DNA from: RBG-16-66-20 sp038040245
GTDB taxonomy: Bacteria > Pseudomonadota > Gammaproteobacteria > Burkholderiales > SG8-39
DNA: 64,000 bases
Assembly (NCBI GenBank): GCA_038040245.1
Contig: JBBPIU010000002.1
Span: forward strand, 6,163-70,162
Direction of reading: 5' to 3'
Shown one piece after another: positions 8,697-18,016 of this stretch. The first letter of the stretch is position 1, and the number at the start of each line of letters is the position of its first letter. The position numbers and the translations under genes were made by a program. The notes beneath the pieces are model-generated. The model did not search any database. It was given only the letters and a program-made list of their open reading frames with translations, and had not been told where the DNA came from.

Positions 8697-9944
8697 TTAA
8701 GGCAACAGCCGCTCGGCGGCAAAGAGTTGATTCACTGTTTCCCGCTCGCGGATCAGCGAGGCGCTGGCGCCCGACACCATCACTTCGGCGGGACGCGGCC
8801 GCGTATTGTAGTTTGAACTCATCACCATGGCGTAGGCTCCGGCTGACATTACCGCAAGGAGGCTGCTCGGTCGAATCGCCAGTATGCGCTCTCGGGCGAG
8901 GAAGTCTGCGCTCTCGCACACCGGCCCGACAATGTCGTAAACACCGGCCACGGCATCCAATTCCGTCTCGCGGACCTGCCGTACCTCGTGCCAGGCGTCG
9001 TAGAGCACGGGCCGGATCAGATCATTCATGGCGGCATCCACCACCGCAAAATTTTTCGATTCGCCCGGCTTGAGGTACTCGATGCGCGTCAGCAGCAGGC
9101 CCGCCTCACCCACGATCGCACGGCCCGGGTCGACGATCAGCGTCTCCTTGCGACCGGCAAGCACGCCCAATGCGCCGTCCAGGAACTGGGCGATCGGCGC
9201 GGGTGTCTCGTCCCGGTAACGGATCCCGAAACCGCCGCCGAGATCGATGTGCGAAATGTCGATACCGGCCCGCTGCAGGCGCTCGGTCAACGCCAGGATG
9301 CGCGCCGCGGCGTCGATGAACGGCGCCGCGCTCATCTGCTGCGAACCGATGTGGCAGCCGATTCCCGTCAATTCGATGTTGGGGCGGCGCGCGGCATCGC
9401 GGTACAGGCGCTCGGCGTCGGCGTAGGCGACGCCGAATTTGTTGTGTTTCAAACCGGTCGAGATGTACGGATGCGTCTTTGCATCCACATCCGGATTGAC
9501 CCGGAACGCAACCGGCGCCCGCACGCCAAGGCGGACGGCCACTGCATCGACGCGCTCCAGTTCGGCTTCGGATTCCAGGTTCAGGCACAGGACCTTCGCG
9601 CCCAGCGCCTGCTCGATCTCGGCCTCGGTCTTGCCGAGGCCGGAGAAAACCACCTTGCGCGGATCGCCGCCGGCGGCGAGGACGCGGGCAAGCTCGCCGC
9701 CCGAGACGATGTCGAAGCCCGCGCCGCGCCGCGCCATCAGCGCGAGCACTGCGAGATTCGAATTCGCCTTCACCGAATACGCGATCAGCGACCTGCGCCC
9801 GGCGAGCGCACTCGAGAAGCGCGCGAAATTACCTTCGATTACGGCCCGGGAATAGACATAGCAAGGCGTGCCGAACCGGCGCGCGATCTCCTCGAGCGAA
9901 ACCTGTTCGGCGCAGAGCACGCCGCCGCGGTAGGCGAAAGCCAT
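8697..9944 (-). CDS. lysA: Diaminopimelate decarboxylase
   Basis: Catalyses the last step of lysine synthesis: meso-diaminopimelate to L-lysine plus CO2, PLP-dependent, cytosolic. The 415-residue length is normal. The PLP lysine is K59 in AYSVKANSN. Other signatures are CHIGSQ, the Gly-rich phosphate loop DLGGGFGIRY and GPVCESADF in the C-terminal barrel that completes the dimeric active site. It lies 6 bases downstream of lptM, the widespread lptM-lysA pairing, with the broken cyaY divergent. Identification is secure. Confidence 0.98.
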   Translation of the reverse strand: MAFAYRGGVLCAEQVSLEEIARRFGTPCYVYSRAVIEGNFARFSSALAGRRSLIAYSVKANSNLAVLALMARRGAGFDIVSGGELARVLAAGGDPRKVVFSGLGKTEAEIEQALGAKVLCLNLESEAELERVDAVAVRLGVRAPVAFRVNPDVDAKTHPYISTGLKHNKFGVAYADAERLYRDAARRPNIELTGIGCHIGSQQMSAAPFIDAAARILALTERLQRAGIDISHIDLGGGFGIRYRDETPAPIAQFLDGALGVLAGRKETLIVDPGRAIVGEAGLLLTRIEYLKPGESKNFAVVDAAMNDLIRPVLYDAWHEVRQVRETELDAVAGVYDIVGPVCESADFLARERILAIRPSSLLAVMSAGAYAMVMSSNYNTRPRPAEVMVSGASASLIRERETVNQLFAAERLLP

Positions 9945-9950
9945 TGGGGG

Positions 9951-10139
9951 TTACTTCTTGGCGCCGCCCGCGCTCTCGTCCTCGCCGGCTTCCTTCGGAT
10001 AGGGCAGCGGCTTGTACGCCTCGGGCTTGGGCGGCTTTACCCCGGCCGGCGGGTTGTCGCGCAGGTAAAGCGGCCCCTTCTGGCCGCAGCCGGCGGCAAG
10101 CAGAAGAAGCAGCACGGCGAGAATGGCGGGACGCATCAC
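9951..10139 (-). CDS. lptM: LptM (YifL)-type small outer-membrane lipoprotein
   Basis: A 62-residue lipoprotein. It has a short hydrophobic signal (AILAVLLLLLAAG), the lipobox LAAGC and the family signature CGQKGPLYLRDNPP directly after the lipidated Cys, then a Pro/Lys-rich tail. In Enterobacteria LptM assists oxidative maturation of the LptD/LptE lipopolysaccharide translocon; that role is inferred here from the family. It immediately precedes lysA (6 bases), the conserved location. Confidence 0.92.
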   Translation of the reverse strand: MMRPAILAVLLLLLAAGCGQKGPLYLRDNPPAGVKPPKPEAYKPLPYPKEAGEDESAGGAKK

Positions 10140-10197
10140 GGCAATGAAACGGCGGCTAAAATGACGATGTTAGCAGGATCGTCCGGGAATCCTAACC

Positions 10198-10442
10198 ATC
10201 ACCGAAAGCGAATTCGAAGCTCTTGCAGGCGCCGCGCTGGCGGCGCTGGAAAGCGCTTTTGAAGCCGGCGTGCCGGATGCCGATGTGCAGGCCAAAGGCA
10301 CGGGTTTGCTGGAGATCGAATTCGAGGACGGCTCAAAAATGGTGATCAACCGGCACGGCGCGACGGGACCGGGCTGTTTGCCGCAGTCTCGAAACTTGCC
10401 TCGCAGCAGGGCGGAACGCCGGTCGTGCTGAGCGCGCGCTAG
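10198..10442 (+). pseudogene. cyaY: Degenerate cyaY (bacterial frataxin): start codon lost and internal deletion
   Basis: The remnant reads ITESEFEALAGAALAALES...LEIEFEDGSKMVINRHGA in one frame. From about 10359 the C-terminal part DGTGLFAAVSKLASQQGG...VVLSAR continues in another frame to TAG at 10442. Frataxin normally has about 26 more residues between these parts, holding the conserved Trp-containing strands, so roughly 78 bases (not a multiple of 3) are missing. The codon aligned with the usual initiator is ATC, and an in-frame TAG at 10171 precedes it without any ATG, GTG or TTG between. The location beside lptM-lysA and mrcA is the normal cyaY locus. CyaY is an iron-binding modulator of Fe-S assembly. 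The lesions are seen directly; the size of the gap is from family knowledge. Confidence 0.85.
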
Positions 10443-12838
10443 AAGGAGCGCCGTTCCGGCGGCCAGGACGGCCGTTCCGGCTGCTCCTGCGGCACCACGG
10501 GCGCGGACGGGGCCGGCGGCGATGCGTCCTCCCTGGCGGGGGCGAACTCGCGGTAGAAAAATTCCGAAGAACCCCTCGTCGCCGGGGGCGCTGACGGATC
10601 GGCATCGGACCTGACCGAAACGATCCCCTCGGGGACGGTGCGCTGCGCCTCGGGCACGCCTTTCAGGGCCTTGCCCATGTAATCGATCCAGATCGGCAAT
10701 GCGATGCGGCCCCCGGTCTGGCTCTTGCCCAAGGTCTTGGGCTGATCGAATCCCATCCAGGCGACGCCGACCAGCCTGGGCTGGTAGCCGCAGAACCAGC
10801 CATCGACGAAATCATTGGTGGTTCCGGTCTTGCCCGCGAGGTCGCGCCGCCCCAGCTTGGCGACCCTGGCCGCGGTGCCGTAGCGAGTCACGTCCTGCAA
10901 CATCGAGTCCATGAGGAAGGCATTGCGCGCGTCGATCACGCGCAGCGATTCCTCGCCCGCCTGCTGCGGATTGGCGGTGCCGAGCTGGTTGCCGCGATCG
11001 TCGACGATCTTCTGGATGAAGTAGGGCTGAACCAGGTAGCCGCCGTTGGCGAATACCGCGAAAGCGCGCGCCATTTGCAACGGCGTCACCGAACCGGCGC
11101 CGAGCGCCATGGTGAGGTAGGGTGGATGCTTGTCGGCATCGAAGCCGAACCGGGTGACGTAGTCCTGCGCGTATTTCGGGTCGATGCTCTGCAGGATCCG
11201 GATCGACACCATGTTTTTCGATTTCGCGAGCGCGGTGCGCAGCCGCATCGGGCCCTCGAACTTGCCGTCGTAGTTTTTGGGTTCCCAGCGTTGGCCGCCG
11301 GTGACTCCGGCCTCGACCACGATCGGCTCGTCCGCGATCACGGTGGCGGGCGTGAATCCCTTTTCCAGGGACGCGGAATAGATGAACGGCTTGAACGACG
11401 AGCCCGGCTGGCGCCAAGCCTGGGTGATGTGGTTGAACTTGTTGCGGTTGAAATCGAAGCCGCCGACCAGCGCGCGGACCGCGCCGTCGGCCGGATCGAG
11501 CGAGATGAACGCCGCTTCCGCCTCGGGCAGCTGCGCGATCTGCCAGTTCTTTTTCTCGTCCCGCTGCACCCGGATGACCGCGCCGCGCCGTAGCCGCCGC
11601 TGTTGCGCCGCCTTCTCCTCCAGCGTGCGTGCGGCGAATTTCAGGCCTTCGCCGGAAACGGCGATCGTTTCGCCGCTTTTCAGCACCGCCTTTACTTCCT
11701 TGGGGCTCGCCGCGAGCACCAGCGCCACCTTCAGGTCGTCCACGTCAGGGTGGTCGGCGAGCGCTTCTTCGTAGTCGTCCTCGGCGGCATTGGCGGCCAG
11801 TTCGACGAAAGCTTCCGGACCGCGATAGCCCTGGCTTCGGTCGTAGCTGAGCAAGCCGCGCCGGACCGCCTCGTAAGCGGCCTCCTGATCGGCCTTGCGG
11901 ATCGTGGTGTAGACCCGGAATCCCTTGGTGTAGGCGTCCTCAGGGTACTGCTCGTAGACCGCCTGGCGTACCATCTCGGCCAGATATTCTCCATGGACGC
12001 CCGCGAAGTCGTCCATTTCACGCCGGACGTGGAGGGGGGCCTTGGTTGCCTCTGCCTGCTGCTGTTCGGTGATGTGCCCCAATTCCTTCATGCGCCGCAA
12101 TACATACTGCTGACGTTGCTGCGCACGTTGCGGATTAGCAACAGGGTTGTAGGCGGACGGCGCCTTCGGCAGCCCCGCCAGAATCGCCGCCTCGGCCAGT
12201 GTCAGCTTGTCCAGGGATTTGCCAAAATAGATCTGCGAGGCGGCGGCGAAGCCGTAGGCGCGCTGGCCCAGGTAGATCTGGTTGATGTAGAGCTCGAGGA
12301 TCTGGTCTTTCTCGAGGTTGCTCTCGATCTTAAAAGCTAGCAACGCCTCGTAGAGCTTGCGCGTGAGCGTCTTCTCGGAGGACAGGAAAAAGTTGCGCGC
12401 CACCTGCATCGTGATCGTGCTTGCGCCCTGCAGGCGCCCGCCCTGGGTGAGGTTGGCGTAGGCCGCGCGAGCAACGCCGAGGTAGTCGATCCCGGTGTGC
12501 TGGTAGAAGCGTTCGTCCTCGGCAGCGAGGATCGCGTGCTTGAGCTGCTCCGGGACCTCCTTGATCGAAATCAGCGAGCGGCGTTCCTCGCCGAATTCGC
12601 CGATCAGTGCGCCCTCCGCGGTGTAGACGCGCAGCGGAATTTTGGGCTGATAATCGGTAAGTACTTCAAGCGAAGGCAGATTCGGGTAGGCGAGTGCGAT
12701 GACCAGACCCGCCAGGAACGCACCGGCTGCCGCCAAGCCCCCGAAAAGGACCAGCGGGAACACTAAAAAACGAAGCCAAATCAAGGGGGTTACGCCAGCT
12801 CTAGGGCGTTGTTGCGCGCGGCCGAGGACACGGCGCAT
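10439..12838 (-). CDS. mrcA: Penicillin-binding protein 1A (bifunctional class A PBP)
   Basis: A 799-residue peptidoglycan synthase. It has an N-terminal TM anchor (about residues 22-52), a GT51 glycosyltransferase domain with AAEDERFYQHTGID (catalytic Glu) and GASTITMQVARNFFL, an OB-like insert, and a transpeptidase with PGSSFKPF (nucleophile Ser near residue 480), SKN and GKTGTTN (near 670). The tail is Pro/Arg-rich. Start choice is uncertain. A TATAAT hexamer on the minus strand (12842-12837) overlaps the ATG at 12838, so a promoter there would make that ATG unusable. A TTG at 12784, just before LIWLRFLVFPLVLFGG, would give a more typical N-terminus. It is divergent from the pil operon, the usual betaproteobacterial order. 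Confidence 0.96.
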   Translation of the reverse strand: MRRVLGRAQQRPRAGVTPLIWLRFLVFPLVLFGGLAAAGAFLAGLVIALAYPNLPSLEVLTDYQPKIPLRVYTAEGALIGEFGEERRSLISIKEVPEQLKHAILAAEDERFYQHTGIDYLGVARAAYANLTQGGRLQGASTITMQVARNFFLSSEKTLTRKLYEALLAFKIESNLEKDQILELYINQIYLGQRAYGFAAASQIYFGKSLDKLTLAEAAILAGLPKAPSAYNPVANPQRAQQRQQYVLRRMKELGHITEQQQAEATKAPLHVRREMDDFAGVHGEYLAEMVRQAVYEQYPEDAYTKGFRVYTTIRKADQEAAYEAVRRGLLSYDRSQGYRGPEAFVELAANAAEDDYEEALADHPDVDDLKVALVLAASPKEVKAVLKSGETIAVSGEGLKFAARTLEEKAAQQRRLRRGAVIRVQRDEKKNWQIAQLPEAEAAFISLDPADGAVRALVGGFDFNRNKFNHITQAWRQPGSSFKPFIYSASLEKGFTPATVIADEPIVVEAGVTGGQRWEPKNYDGKFEGPMRLRTALAKSKNMVSIRILQSIDPKYAQDYVTRFGFDADKHPPYLTMALGAGSVTPLQMARAFAVFANGGYLVQPYFIQKIVDDRGNQLGTANPQQAGEESLRVIDARNAFLMDSMLQDVTRYGTAARVAKLGRRDLAGKTGTTNDFVDGWFCGYQPRLVGVAWMGFDQPKTLGKSQTGGRIALPIWIDYMGKALKGVPEAQRTVPEGIVSVRSDADPSAPPATRGSSEFFYREFAPAREDASPPAPSAPVVPQEQPERPSWPPERRSF

Positions 12839-12953
12839 TATAGACTTTCCCTTTCGTGGAAGATTTACTAGACACTAGGGATAGTTGTTGCTAGCATCTC
12901 ACGCAAATTCTACGTATCGCGCCTAACAGGCCGATGCGCAAAGGGAAAAAGGG

Positions 12954-14030
12954 ATGAACCTCGACTTCTTCAAGCCTAAGGCGCCGCCGTTGTTCGGGCT
13001 GGACATCAGTTCGTCCTCGGTGAAGATGCTCGAGATCGTCGAAGCCGGCAAGGGCGCCTATCGGGTCGAGCGCTATGTCATTGAGGCGCTGCCCAAGGAT
13101 GCGGTCGTTGACGGCAATATCAACATCCTCGAGGCGGTCGCGGACGCGGTCGCGCGCGGCTACAAGCGGCTTGCCACGCGCACCAAGCACGTCGCCATGG
13201 CCGTGCCCTCGGGCGCCGTTATTACCAAGAAAATCCTCGTGCAGGCAGGCCTGCGCGAGGACGAGCTCGAACTGCAGGTCCAGAGCGAGGCCAATCAGTA
13301 CATCCCGTTCGCGCTCGAAGAGGTCAATCTGGATTTCCAGGTCGTCGGACCTGCGCCCGCGAACCCCGAAGAGCAGGAAGTTCTCATCGCCGCCACGCGC
13401 AAGGAGAAGATCTCCGATCGCGTCGCGGTAGCGGAAAACGTAGGACTCACGCCGCTGGTGATGGATGTCGAGTCGTTTGCGCAGATGTCCGCGCTGGGAC
13501 TGGTCATCAATCAGCTGCCCGGCGGCGGCAAGGAACAGAACGTCGCCATCGTCGACGTCGGCGCGAATGTGATGCAGATCACCGTGGTGCGCGACGAGCA
13601 GTCGGTGTATACGCGCGAGCAGGCATTCGGCGGCAACCAGCTTACCTCGGACATCGTCGCGCGCTACGGCATGAGCCCGGAGGAGGCGGAGAGCGCGAAG
13701 CGCTCCGGCGGCCTGCCTGATGATTTCGAGGCCGAGGTGTTGCGGCCGTTCATGGAAAATCTTTCGCAGGAAGTGCAGAGGGCGCTGCAGTTCTTCTTCA
13801 CCTCGACTTCCTACAACACGGTCGACCACATCCTGCTGGCGGGCGGCTCGGCCGTGATCCCCGGCCTGGAGGAGGTTGTTCACACGCGCACCCAGGTTCC
13901 GACGTTGGTCGCGAACCCCTTCGGTGCGATGCAGACTTCGCCGCGGATACAGCTCAAGCGCCTGATGCAGGACGCGCCCTCGCTGATCGTGGCCTGCGGC
14001 CTGGCGATGCGGAGGTTCGACCCGGTATGA
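12954..14030 (+). CDS. pilM: Type IV pilus assembly protein PilM
   Basis: A 358-residue actin-like cytoplasmic ATP-binding protein that docks to PilN and links the pilus alignment complex to the inner membrane. It starts MNLDFFKPKAPPLFGLDISS, followed by SSSVKMLEIVEAGKGAYRVE. The actin-like phosphate loop is VDVGANVMQITVV and the adenosine motif is ILLAGGSAVIPGLEE. A purine-rich Shine-Dalgarno sequence (gggaaaaaggg) precedes ATG 12954. First gene of pilMNOPQ; its stop overlaps pilN by 4 bases. Confidence 0.97.
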   Translation: MNLDFFKPKAPPLFGLDISSSSVKMLEIVEAGKGAYRVERYVIEALPKDAVVDGNINILEAVADAVARGYKRLATRTKHVAMAVPSGAVITKKILVQAGLREDELELQVQSEANQYIPFALEEVNLDFQVVGPAPANPEEQEVLIAATRKEKISDRVAVAENVGLTPLVMDVESFAQMSALGLVINQLPGGGKEQNVAIVDVGANVMQITVVRDEQSVYTREQAFGGNQLTSDIVARYGMSPEEAESAKRSGGLPDDFEAEVLRPFMENLSQEVQRALQFFFTSTSYNTVDHILLAGGSAVIPGLEEVVHTRTQVPTLVANPFGAMQTSPRIQLKRLMQDAPSLIVACGLAMRRFDPV

Positions 14031-14635
14031 GCGGCAAGATCAACCTACTGCCGCACCGCGAGGAGCGGCGCAAGCGCGCACGCACGCATTTCGCCGTCCT
14101 TGGCGGGATGACAGCGGCGCTCGGCCTGGCGGTGGTGGCGGCCGTGTGGTTCGTCAACCTGGGGCGCATCGGCATCCAGGACGAGCGCAACAAGTTCATG
14201 AAATCGGAGATCGCCAAGCTGGACAAGGAGATCGACGAGATCAAGGAAGTGAAGGACAAGATCGCCGCGCTGCTTGCCCGTAAGCAGGTGATCGAGACCC
14301 TGCAGGCCGATCGCGTGCAGACCGTGTACCTGCTCGACGAGCTCGTGCGGCAGATGCCGGAGGGCGTGTTCCTCAAGTCCGTCAAGCAAAAGGGCCCCGG
14401 CATCGCACTGGTCGGCTACGCGCAGTCGAATGCGCGCGTCTCGACGCTGATGCGCAACATCGAGTCCTCGCCCTGGCTGACCAATCCGATTCTGGTCGAA
14501 ATCAAGGCGGCAAACCTCGGCAAGATGCGCATTTCCGAATTCAACCTGAAGCTCGCCCTCAAGCGCCCCACGGCCGTCGATTCGAAGGTCGGCGCCAAGG
14601 ACGCGGTCAAGGCTGCGCCGGCGAAAAAGGGATAA
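14027..14635 (+). CDS. pilN: Type IV pilus inner-membrane protein PilN
   Basis: A 202-residue bitopic membrane protein. The N-terminal SGKINLLPHREERRK is the conserved PilM-binding motif (INLLP). One TM helix spans about residues 24-44, followed by a coiled-coil (KLDKEIDEIKEVKDKIAALLARK) and a periplasmic ferredoxin-like domain. It pairs with PilO to form the alignment subcomplex between PilM and the secretin. Coupled to pilM by an ATGA overlap, and three bases before pilO. Confidence 0.96.
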   Translation: MSGKINLLPHREERRKRARTHFAVLGGMTAALGLAVVAAVWFVNLGRIGIQDERNKFMKSEIAKLDKEIDEIKEVKDKIAALLARKQVIETLQADRVQTVYLLDELVRQMPEGVFLKSVKQKGPGIALVGYAQSNARVSTLMRNIESSPWLTNPILVEIKAANLGKMRISEFNLKLALKRPTAVDSKVGAKDAVKAAPAKKG

Positions 14636-14638
14636 GCC

Positions 14639-15319
14639 ATGGCGATCAATTTCAATCAGATCGCTGACGACTTCAAGCACACCAACTGGAAGGATCCCGG
14701 CACCTGGACGTTCGCGCCGAAAATCCTGGTGCTGGTCGCCGTTCTGGTGCTGATTCCGGTCGGGGGCTACTTCCTCGTCTGGGACCCGCAGTACGAAGAG
14801 CTGAGCAAGGGCCTCGCGCAGGAAGAGACGCTGAAGAAGGACTACCTCGCGAAAAAGACCCAGGCCATCAATCTGGACCTGCACAAGCAGCAGCTGCGGG
14901 AGATCGACACGCAGTTCGGCGCGCTGCTCAAGCAACTGCCGAACAAGTCGCAGATGGACGCGTTGCTGGTGGATATCAACCAGTCCGGCCTGTCGCGCGG
15001 CCTGCAGTTTGATTTGTTCAAGCCGGCGCCCACAGAGGCGGCGCGGGAGTTCTATTCCGAGCTGCCGATCCAGGTGAAGGTAGTCGGCACTTACCACGAC
15101 ATGGGCGCGTTTGCCGCCGACGTGGGCCAACTGCCTCGCATCGTGACGCTGAACGACGTCTCGATCGAAGCGGGCAAGGACGGCAATCTGACGATGGATG
15201 TGACGGCACGAACTTTCCGCTACCTCGATGAGGAGGAAGTCTCGGCGCAGCGCAAAGCGGCGGCGGGCGCGAAGAAGGGACCGCCGAAGGCGGCCGCCCC
15301 CGCAAAGGGGGGGCATTGA
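14639..15319 (+). CDS. pilO: Type IV pilus inner-membrane protein PilO
   Basis: A 226-residue bitopic protein. It has a short cytoplasmic N-terminus (MAINFNQIADDFKH), a TM helix at about residues 28-50 (ILVLVAVLVLIPVGGYFLVW), a coiled-coil to about residue 95 and a periplasmic domain containing the conserved FYSELPIQVKVVGTYHDMGAF. It heterodimerises with PilN and contacts PilP. The C-terminus is an Ala/Lys-rich tail (AKKGPPKAAAPAKGGH) longer than the core domain needs. pilP starts one base after its stop. Confidence 0.96.
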   Translation: MAINFNQIADDFKHTNWKDPGTWTFAPKILVLVAVLVLIPVGGYFLVWDPQYEELSKGLAQEETLKKDYLAKKTQAINLDLHKQQLREIDTQFGALLKQLPNKSQMDALLVDINQSGLSRGLQFDLFKPAPTEAAREFYSELPIQVKVVGTYHDMGAFAADVGQLPRIVTLNDVSIEAGKDGNLTMDVTARTFRYLDEEEVSAQRKAAAGAKKGPPKAAAPAKGGH

Positions 15320-15320
15320 A

Positions 15321-15881
15321 ATGACAAAGGTCACCGCAAACCGGATGGCTGTTGGTGCGAGGACCGCCCTCGCCGTGGCGGGGATCGCGCTGCTCGCGTC
15401 CTGCGGCGGCGAAGAGCAGAGCGAGCTCCGGCAGGAGCTCGCTGCGATGACCAAGGATCTGCGCGGCAGGGTCGATCCGTTGCCGCAGGTGAAGTCCTAC
15501 GAGCCTGTGCCCTACAAGGGCGAGAGCATGCTCGATCCGTTCGTTCCCGGCCGGATCGTGGTGGCGCAGGCGTCCACCGGCGGCGGCGGCGGGGGCGGCA
15601 TGCAGCCCGACCTGAACCGTCCCAAGGAACCGCTGGAGGCATTTCCGCTCGAGTCGATAAAGATGGTGGGCACGCTTAGCCAGAACAAGAACATGTTTGC
15701 GCTGGTCAGGGCCGGCGCCAACCTGTTCCGCGTGAAAAAGGGCAATTACATGGGCCAGAACTTCGGCGTGATCATGGGTATCGAAGAGGCTCAGATCAGC
15801 CTCAAGGAAGTGGTCCAGGACAGCGGCGGGGATTGGGTGGAGCGCAGCATTTCGCTGCAAATGCAGGAGGCCAAGAAATGA
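15321..15881 (+). CDS. pilP: Type IV pilus lipoprotein PilP
   Basis: A 186-residue inner-membrane lipoprotein linking PilN/O to the secretin PilQ. ATG 15321 was chosen because it gives a lipoprotein signal ending in the lipobox LLASC; the frame is open upstream. It is followed by a flexible segment with LPQVKSYEPVPYKGESMLDPF and a Gly-rich stretch. The C-terminal beta-domain (IKMVGTLSQNKNMFALVRAG...) binds the PilQ N-domains. The stop overlaps the pilQ start (ATGA). Confidence 0.95.
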   Translation: MTKVTANRMAVGARTALAVAGIALLASCGGEEQSELRQELAAMTKDLRGRVDPLPQVKSYEPVPYKGESMLDPFVPGRIVVAQASTGGGGGGGMQPDLNRPKEPLEAFPLESIKMVGTLSQNKNMFALVRAGANLFRVKKGNYMGQNFGVIMGIEEAQISLKEVVQDSGGDWVERSISLQMQEAKK

Positions 15882-17995
15882 ACATGTTCAAACGATTGCA
15901 AAAACTGTGCGTCATGCTTGCTGCTGGGCTCGCCTGGACAGGGGCCGTGTTCGCCCAGGCAAACAGCATCGAGTCCTTCGACGTGGCCCAGCAAGGAGGC
16001 AATATCGTGGTGCGGATCACCACCAGGGAGCCCCTCGGGAGCGCGCCTCCCAGCTTCACGGTCGCCAATCCGGCGCGGATCGTGTTCGATTTCGCGGGCA
16101 CCAGCAATGCGCTCGGCCGCAATTCTCAGGAGGTTGGCCAGGGCGAGTTGCGCAGCATGAACCTGGTGCAGGGTTCCGACCGCACGCGCCTGGTGCTCAA
16201 TCTGCGCCGCTCGGTGGCCCACGAGGTCGCGCTCGACGGCAGGAACATCATCGTGACCTTGTCTTCCGCCGCCACCGCGCCCACGGGCGCCGGCGCCGGC
16301 CAGGTTACGAGTTTTGCAGAGGGCAGGGCCGATACCAGGCACGCGATCCGCGAAGTGGACTTTCGCCGCGGCAATGCGGGCGAGGGCCGGATACTGGTCG
16401 ACCTTACGGACTCCTCCACCGGCATCGATATCCGGCAGCAGGGCCAGAACATCGTGATCGAGTTCCTGAAGACCTCGCTGCCCGAGAACCTGCGGCGAAG
16501 GCTGGACGTGGTGGACTTTGCCACCCCGGTGCAGACTGTAAGCGCGTTCCAGCAGGGCGAGAACGTGCGCATGGTGATCGAGGCCAAGGGGCAATGGGAA
16601 CACAACGCCTATCAGTCCGACACCCAGTTCGTCATCGAGGTGAAGGCAGCGGTGCAGGATCCGGCGAAGCTCGCGCAGCGCGGTCGCTATTCCGGCGAAA
16701 AGCTGTCGCTCAACTTCCAGAACGTCGAAGTGCGCGCGGTGCTGAACGTCATCGCCGACTTCACCGACCTGAACATCATCACCAGCGACACGGTCGGCGG
16801 CAATATCACACTGCGGCTGAAAGACGTGCCCTGGGATCAGGCCCTCGACATCATCCTGCAGACGCGCGGCCTGGACCTGCGCAGGTCCGGCAACGTGATC
16901 TGGATTGCGCCGCGGGATGAACTCGCGACGCGCGAGAAGCTTGCGCTCGAATCCCAGTCGCAGATTAGCGAGCTGGAGCAGACCCGCACCGAAGCTTTCC
17001 AGATGAACTATCAGAAGGCGGCCGATGTGCAGAAGCTGCTTTCCGATCCGGCCCAGCGGATGCTCTCCAAGCGCGGCAGCGCCGTCGTCGACGCGCGCAC
17101 CAACACTCTGTTCGTGCAGGACACGCCGAGCCGCCTCGAGGAGGTGCGCAAGCTCATCGCGCGCATCGACGTGCCGGTACGCCAGGTCATGATCGAGGCG
17201 CGCATCGTGGAGGCCTCCGAGCTGTTCAACCGTAACCTAGGCGCCAAGCTCGGCTTCAATACGGTCGGCTTGGCCAACGGCAGCCGCCTGCCGGGGCAGG
17301 TGCCTGGCGGGAACACGCGCTACGCGTTCGGCAGCACGATCGGCAACACCGACGCAGGTTCCGTGGGCGGCGTCCAGGGTGGCGGGGCGACCGACGGCCT
17401 GAGCGTCAATCTGCCGGCCGCAGGTCTCAGCGCGTTCAACGCCGGCACCTTCTCCTTCATCCTGTTCAATGCTGGGCTGACCAAGTTCCTGAATCTGGAA
17501 ATCTCGGCGCTCGAGGCCGACGGCAAGGGCAAGACCATTTCCAGCCCGCGGGTGCTGACGGCGGACCAGGTCGAGGCGGTGATCGAGCAGGGCACGGAGA
17601 TTCCATACCAGCAGGCGACGTCATCGGGTGCGACCAGCGTGTCCTTCCGCAAGGCAAACCTCTCGCTCAAGGTGAAGCCGCAGATCACGCCGGACGGCAA
17701 CATCATCATGACGCTCGACGTGAACAAGGACGAGCCCGGCGCGACCACGCCGGCCGGCATCGCGATCAGTACCAAGCACGTCAAGACCGAGGTGCTGGTG
17801 GAAAACGGCGGCACGGTCGTCATCGGCGGCATCTACGACCAGCGCGACCGCAACGACGTCACGCGCGTGCCGTTCTTCGGCGACCTGCCGTATATCGGGT
17901 TCCTGTTCAAAAACACGGTCAACACCTCGAGCAAGACCGAATTGCTGGTGTTCATCACGCCCCGGATCGTGAACGAGCGCCTGACCGTCCGCTGA
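15878..17995 (+). CDS. pilQ: Type IV pilus secretin PilQ
   Basis: A 705-residue outer-membrane secretin through which the pilus exits. It has a signal peptide (residues 1-25, ending VFAQA), two AMIN peptidoglycan-binding domains (about 30-270), a secretin N0/STN domain (LSLNFQNVEVRAVLNVIADFT), an N1 domain (TEAFQMNYQKAADVQKLL), and a secretin core with QVMIEARIVEAS and VVIGGIYDQRDRNDV...PFFGDLPYIGFLFKN. Start ATG 15878 overlaps the pilP stop. It is the last gene of the operon; a strong intrinsic terminator lies 22 bases past its stop. Confidence 0.97.
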   Translation: MNMFKRLQKLCVMLAAGLAWTGAVFAQANSIESFDVAQQGGNIVVRITTREPLGSAPPSFTVANPARIVFDFAGTSNALGRNSQEVGQGELRSMNLVQGSDRTRLVLNLRRSVAHEVALDGRNIIVTLSSAATAPTGAGAGQVTSFAEGRADTRHAIREVDFRRGNAGEGRILVDLTDSSTGIDIRQQGQNIVIEFLKTSLPENLRRRLDVVDFATPVQTVSAFQQGENVRMVIEAKGQWEHNAYQSDTQFVIEVKAAVQDPAKLAQRGRYSGEKLSLNFQNVEVRAVLNVIADFTDLNIITSDTVGGNITLRLKDVPWDQALDIILQTRGLDLRRSGNVIWIAPRDELATREKLALESQSQISELEQTRTEAFQMNYQKAADVQKLLSDPAQRMLSKRGSAVVDARTNTLFVQDTPSRLEEVRKLIARIDVPVRQVMIEARIVEASELFNRNLGAKLGFNTVGLANGSRLPGQVPGGNTRYAFGSTIGNTDAGSVGGVQGGGATDGLSVNLPAAGLSAFNAGTFSFILFNAGLTKFLNLEISALEADGKGKTISSPRVLTADQVEAVIEQGTEIPYQQATSSGATSVSFRKANLSLKVKPQITPDGNIIMTLDVNKDEPGATTPAGIAISTKHVKTEVLVENGGTVVIGGIYDQRDRNDVTRVPFFGDLPYIGFLFKNTVNTSSKTELLVFITPRIVNERLTVR

Positions 17996-18016
17996 CGCAA
18001 CTTCCCAGCACAATCG

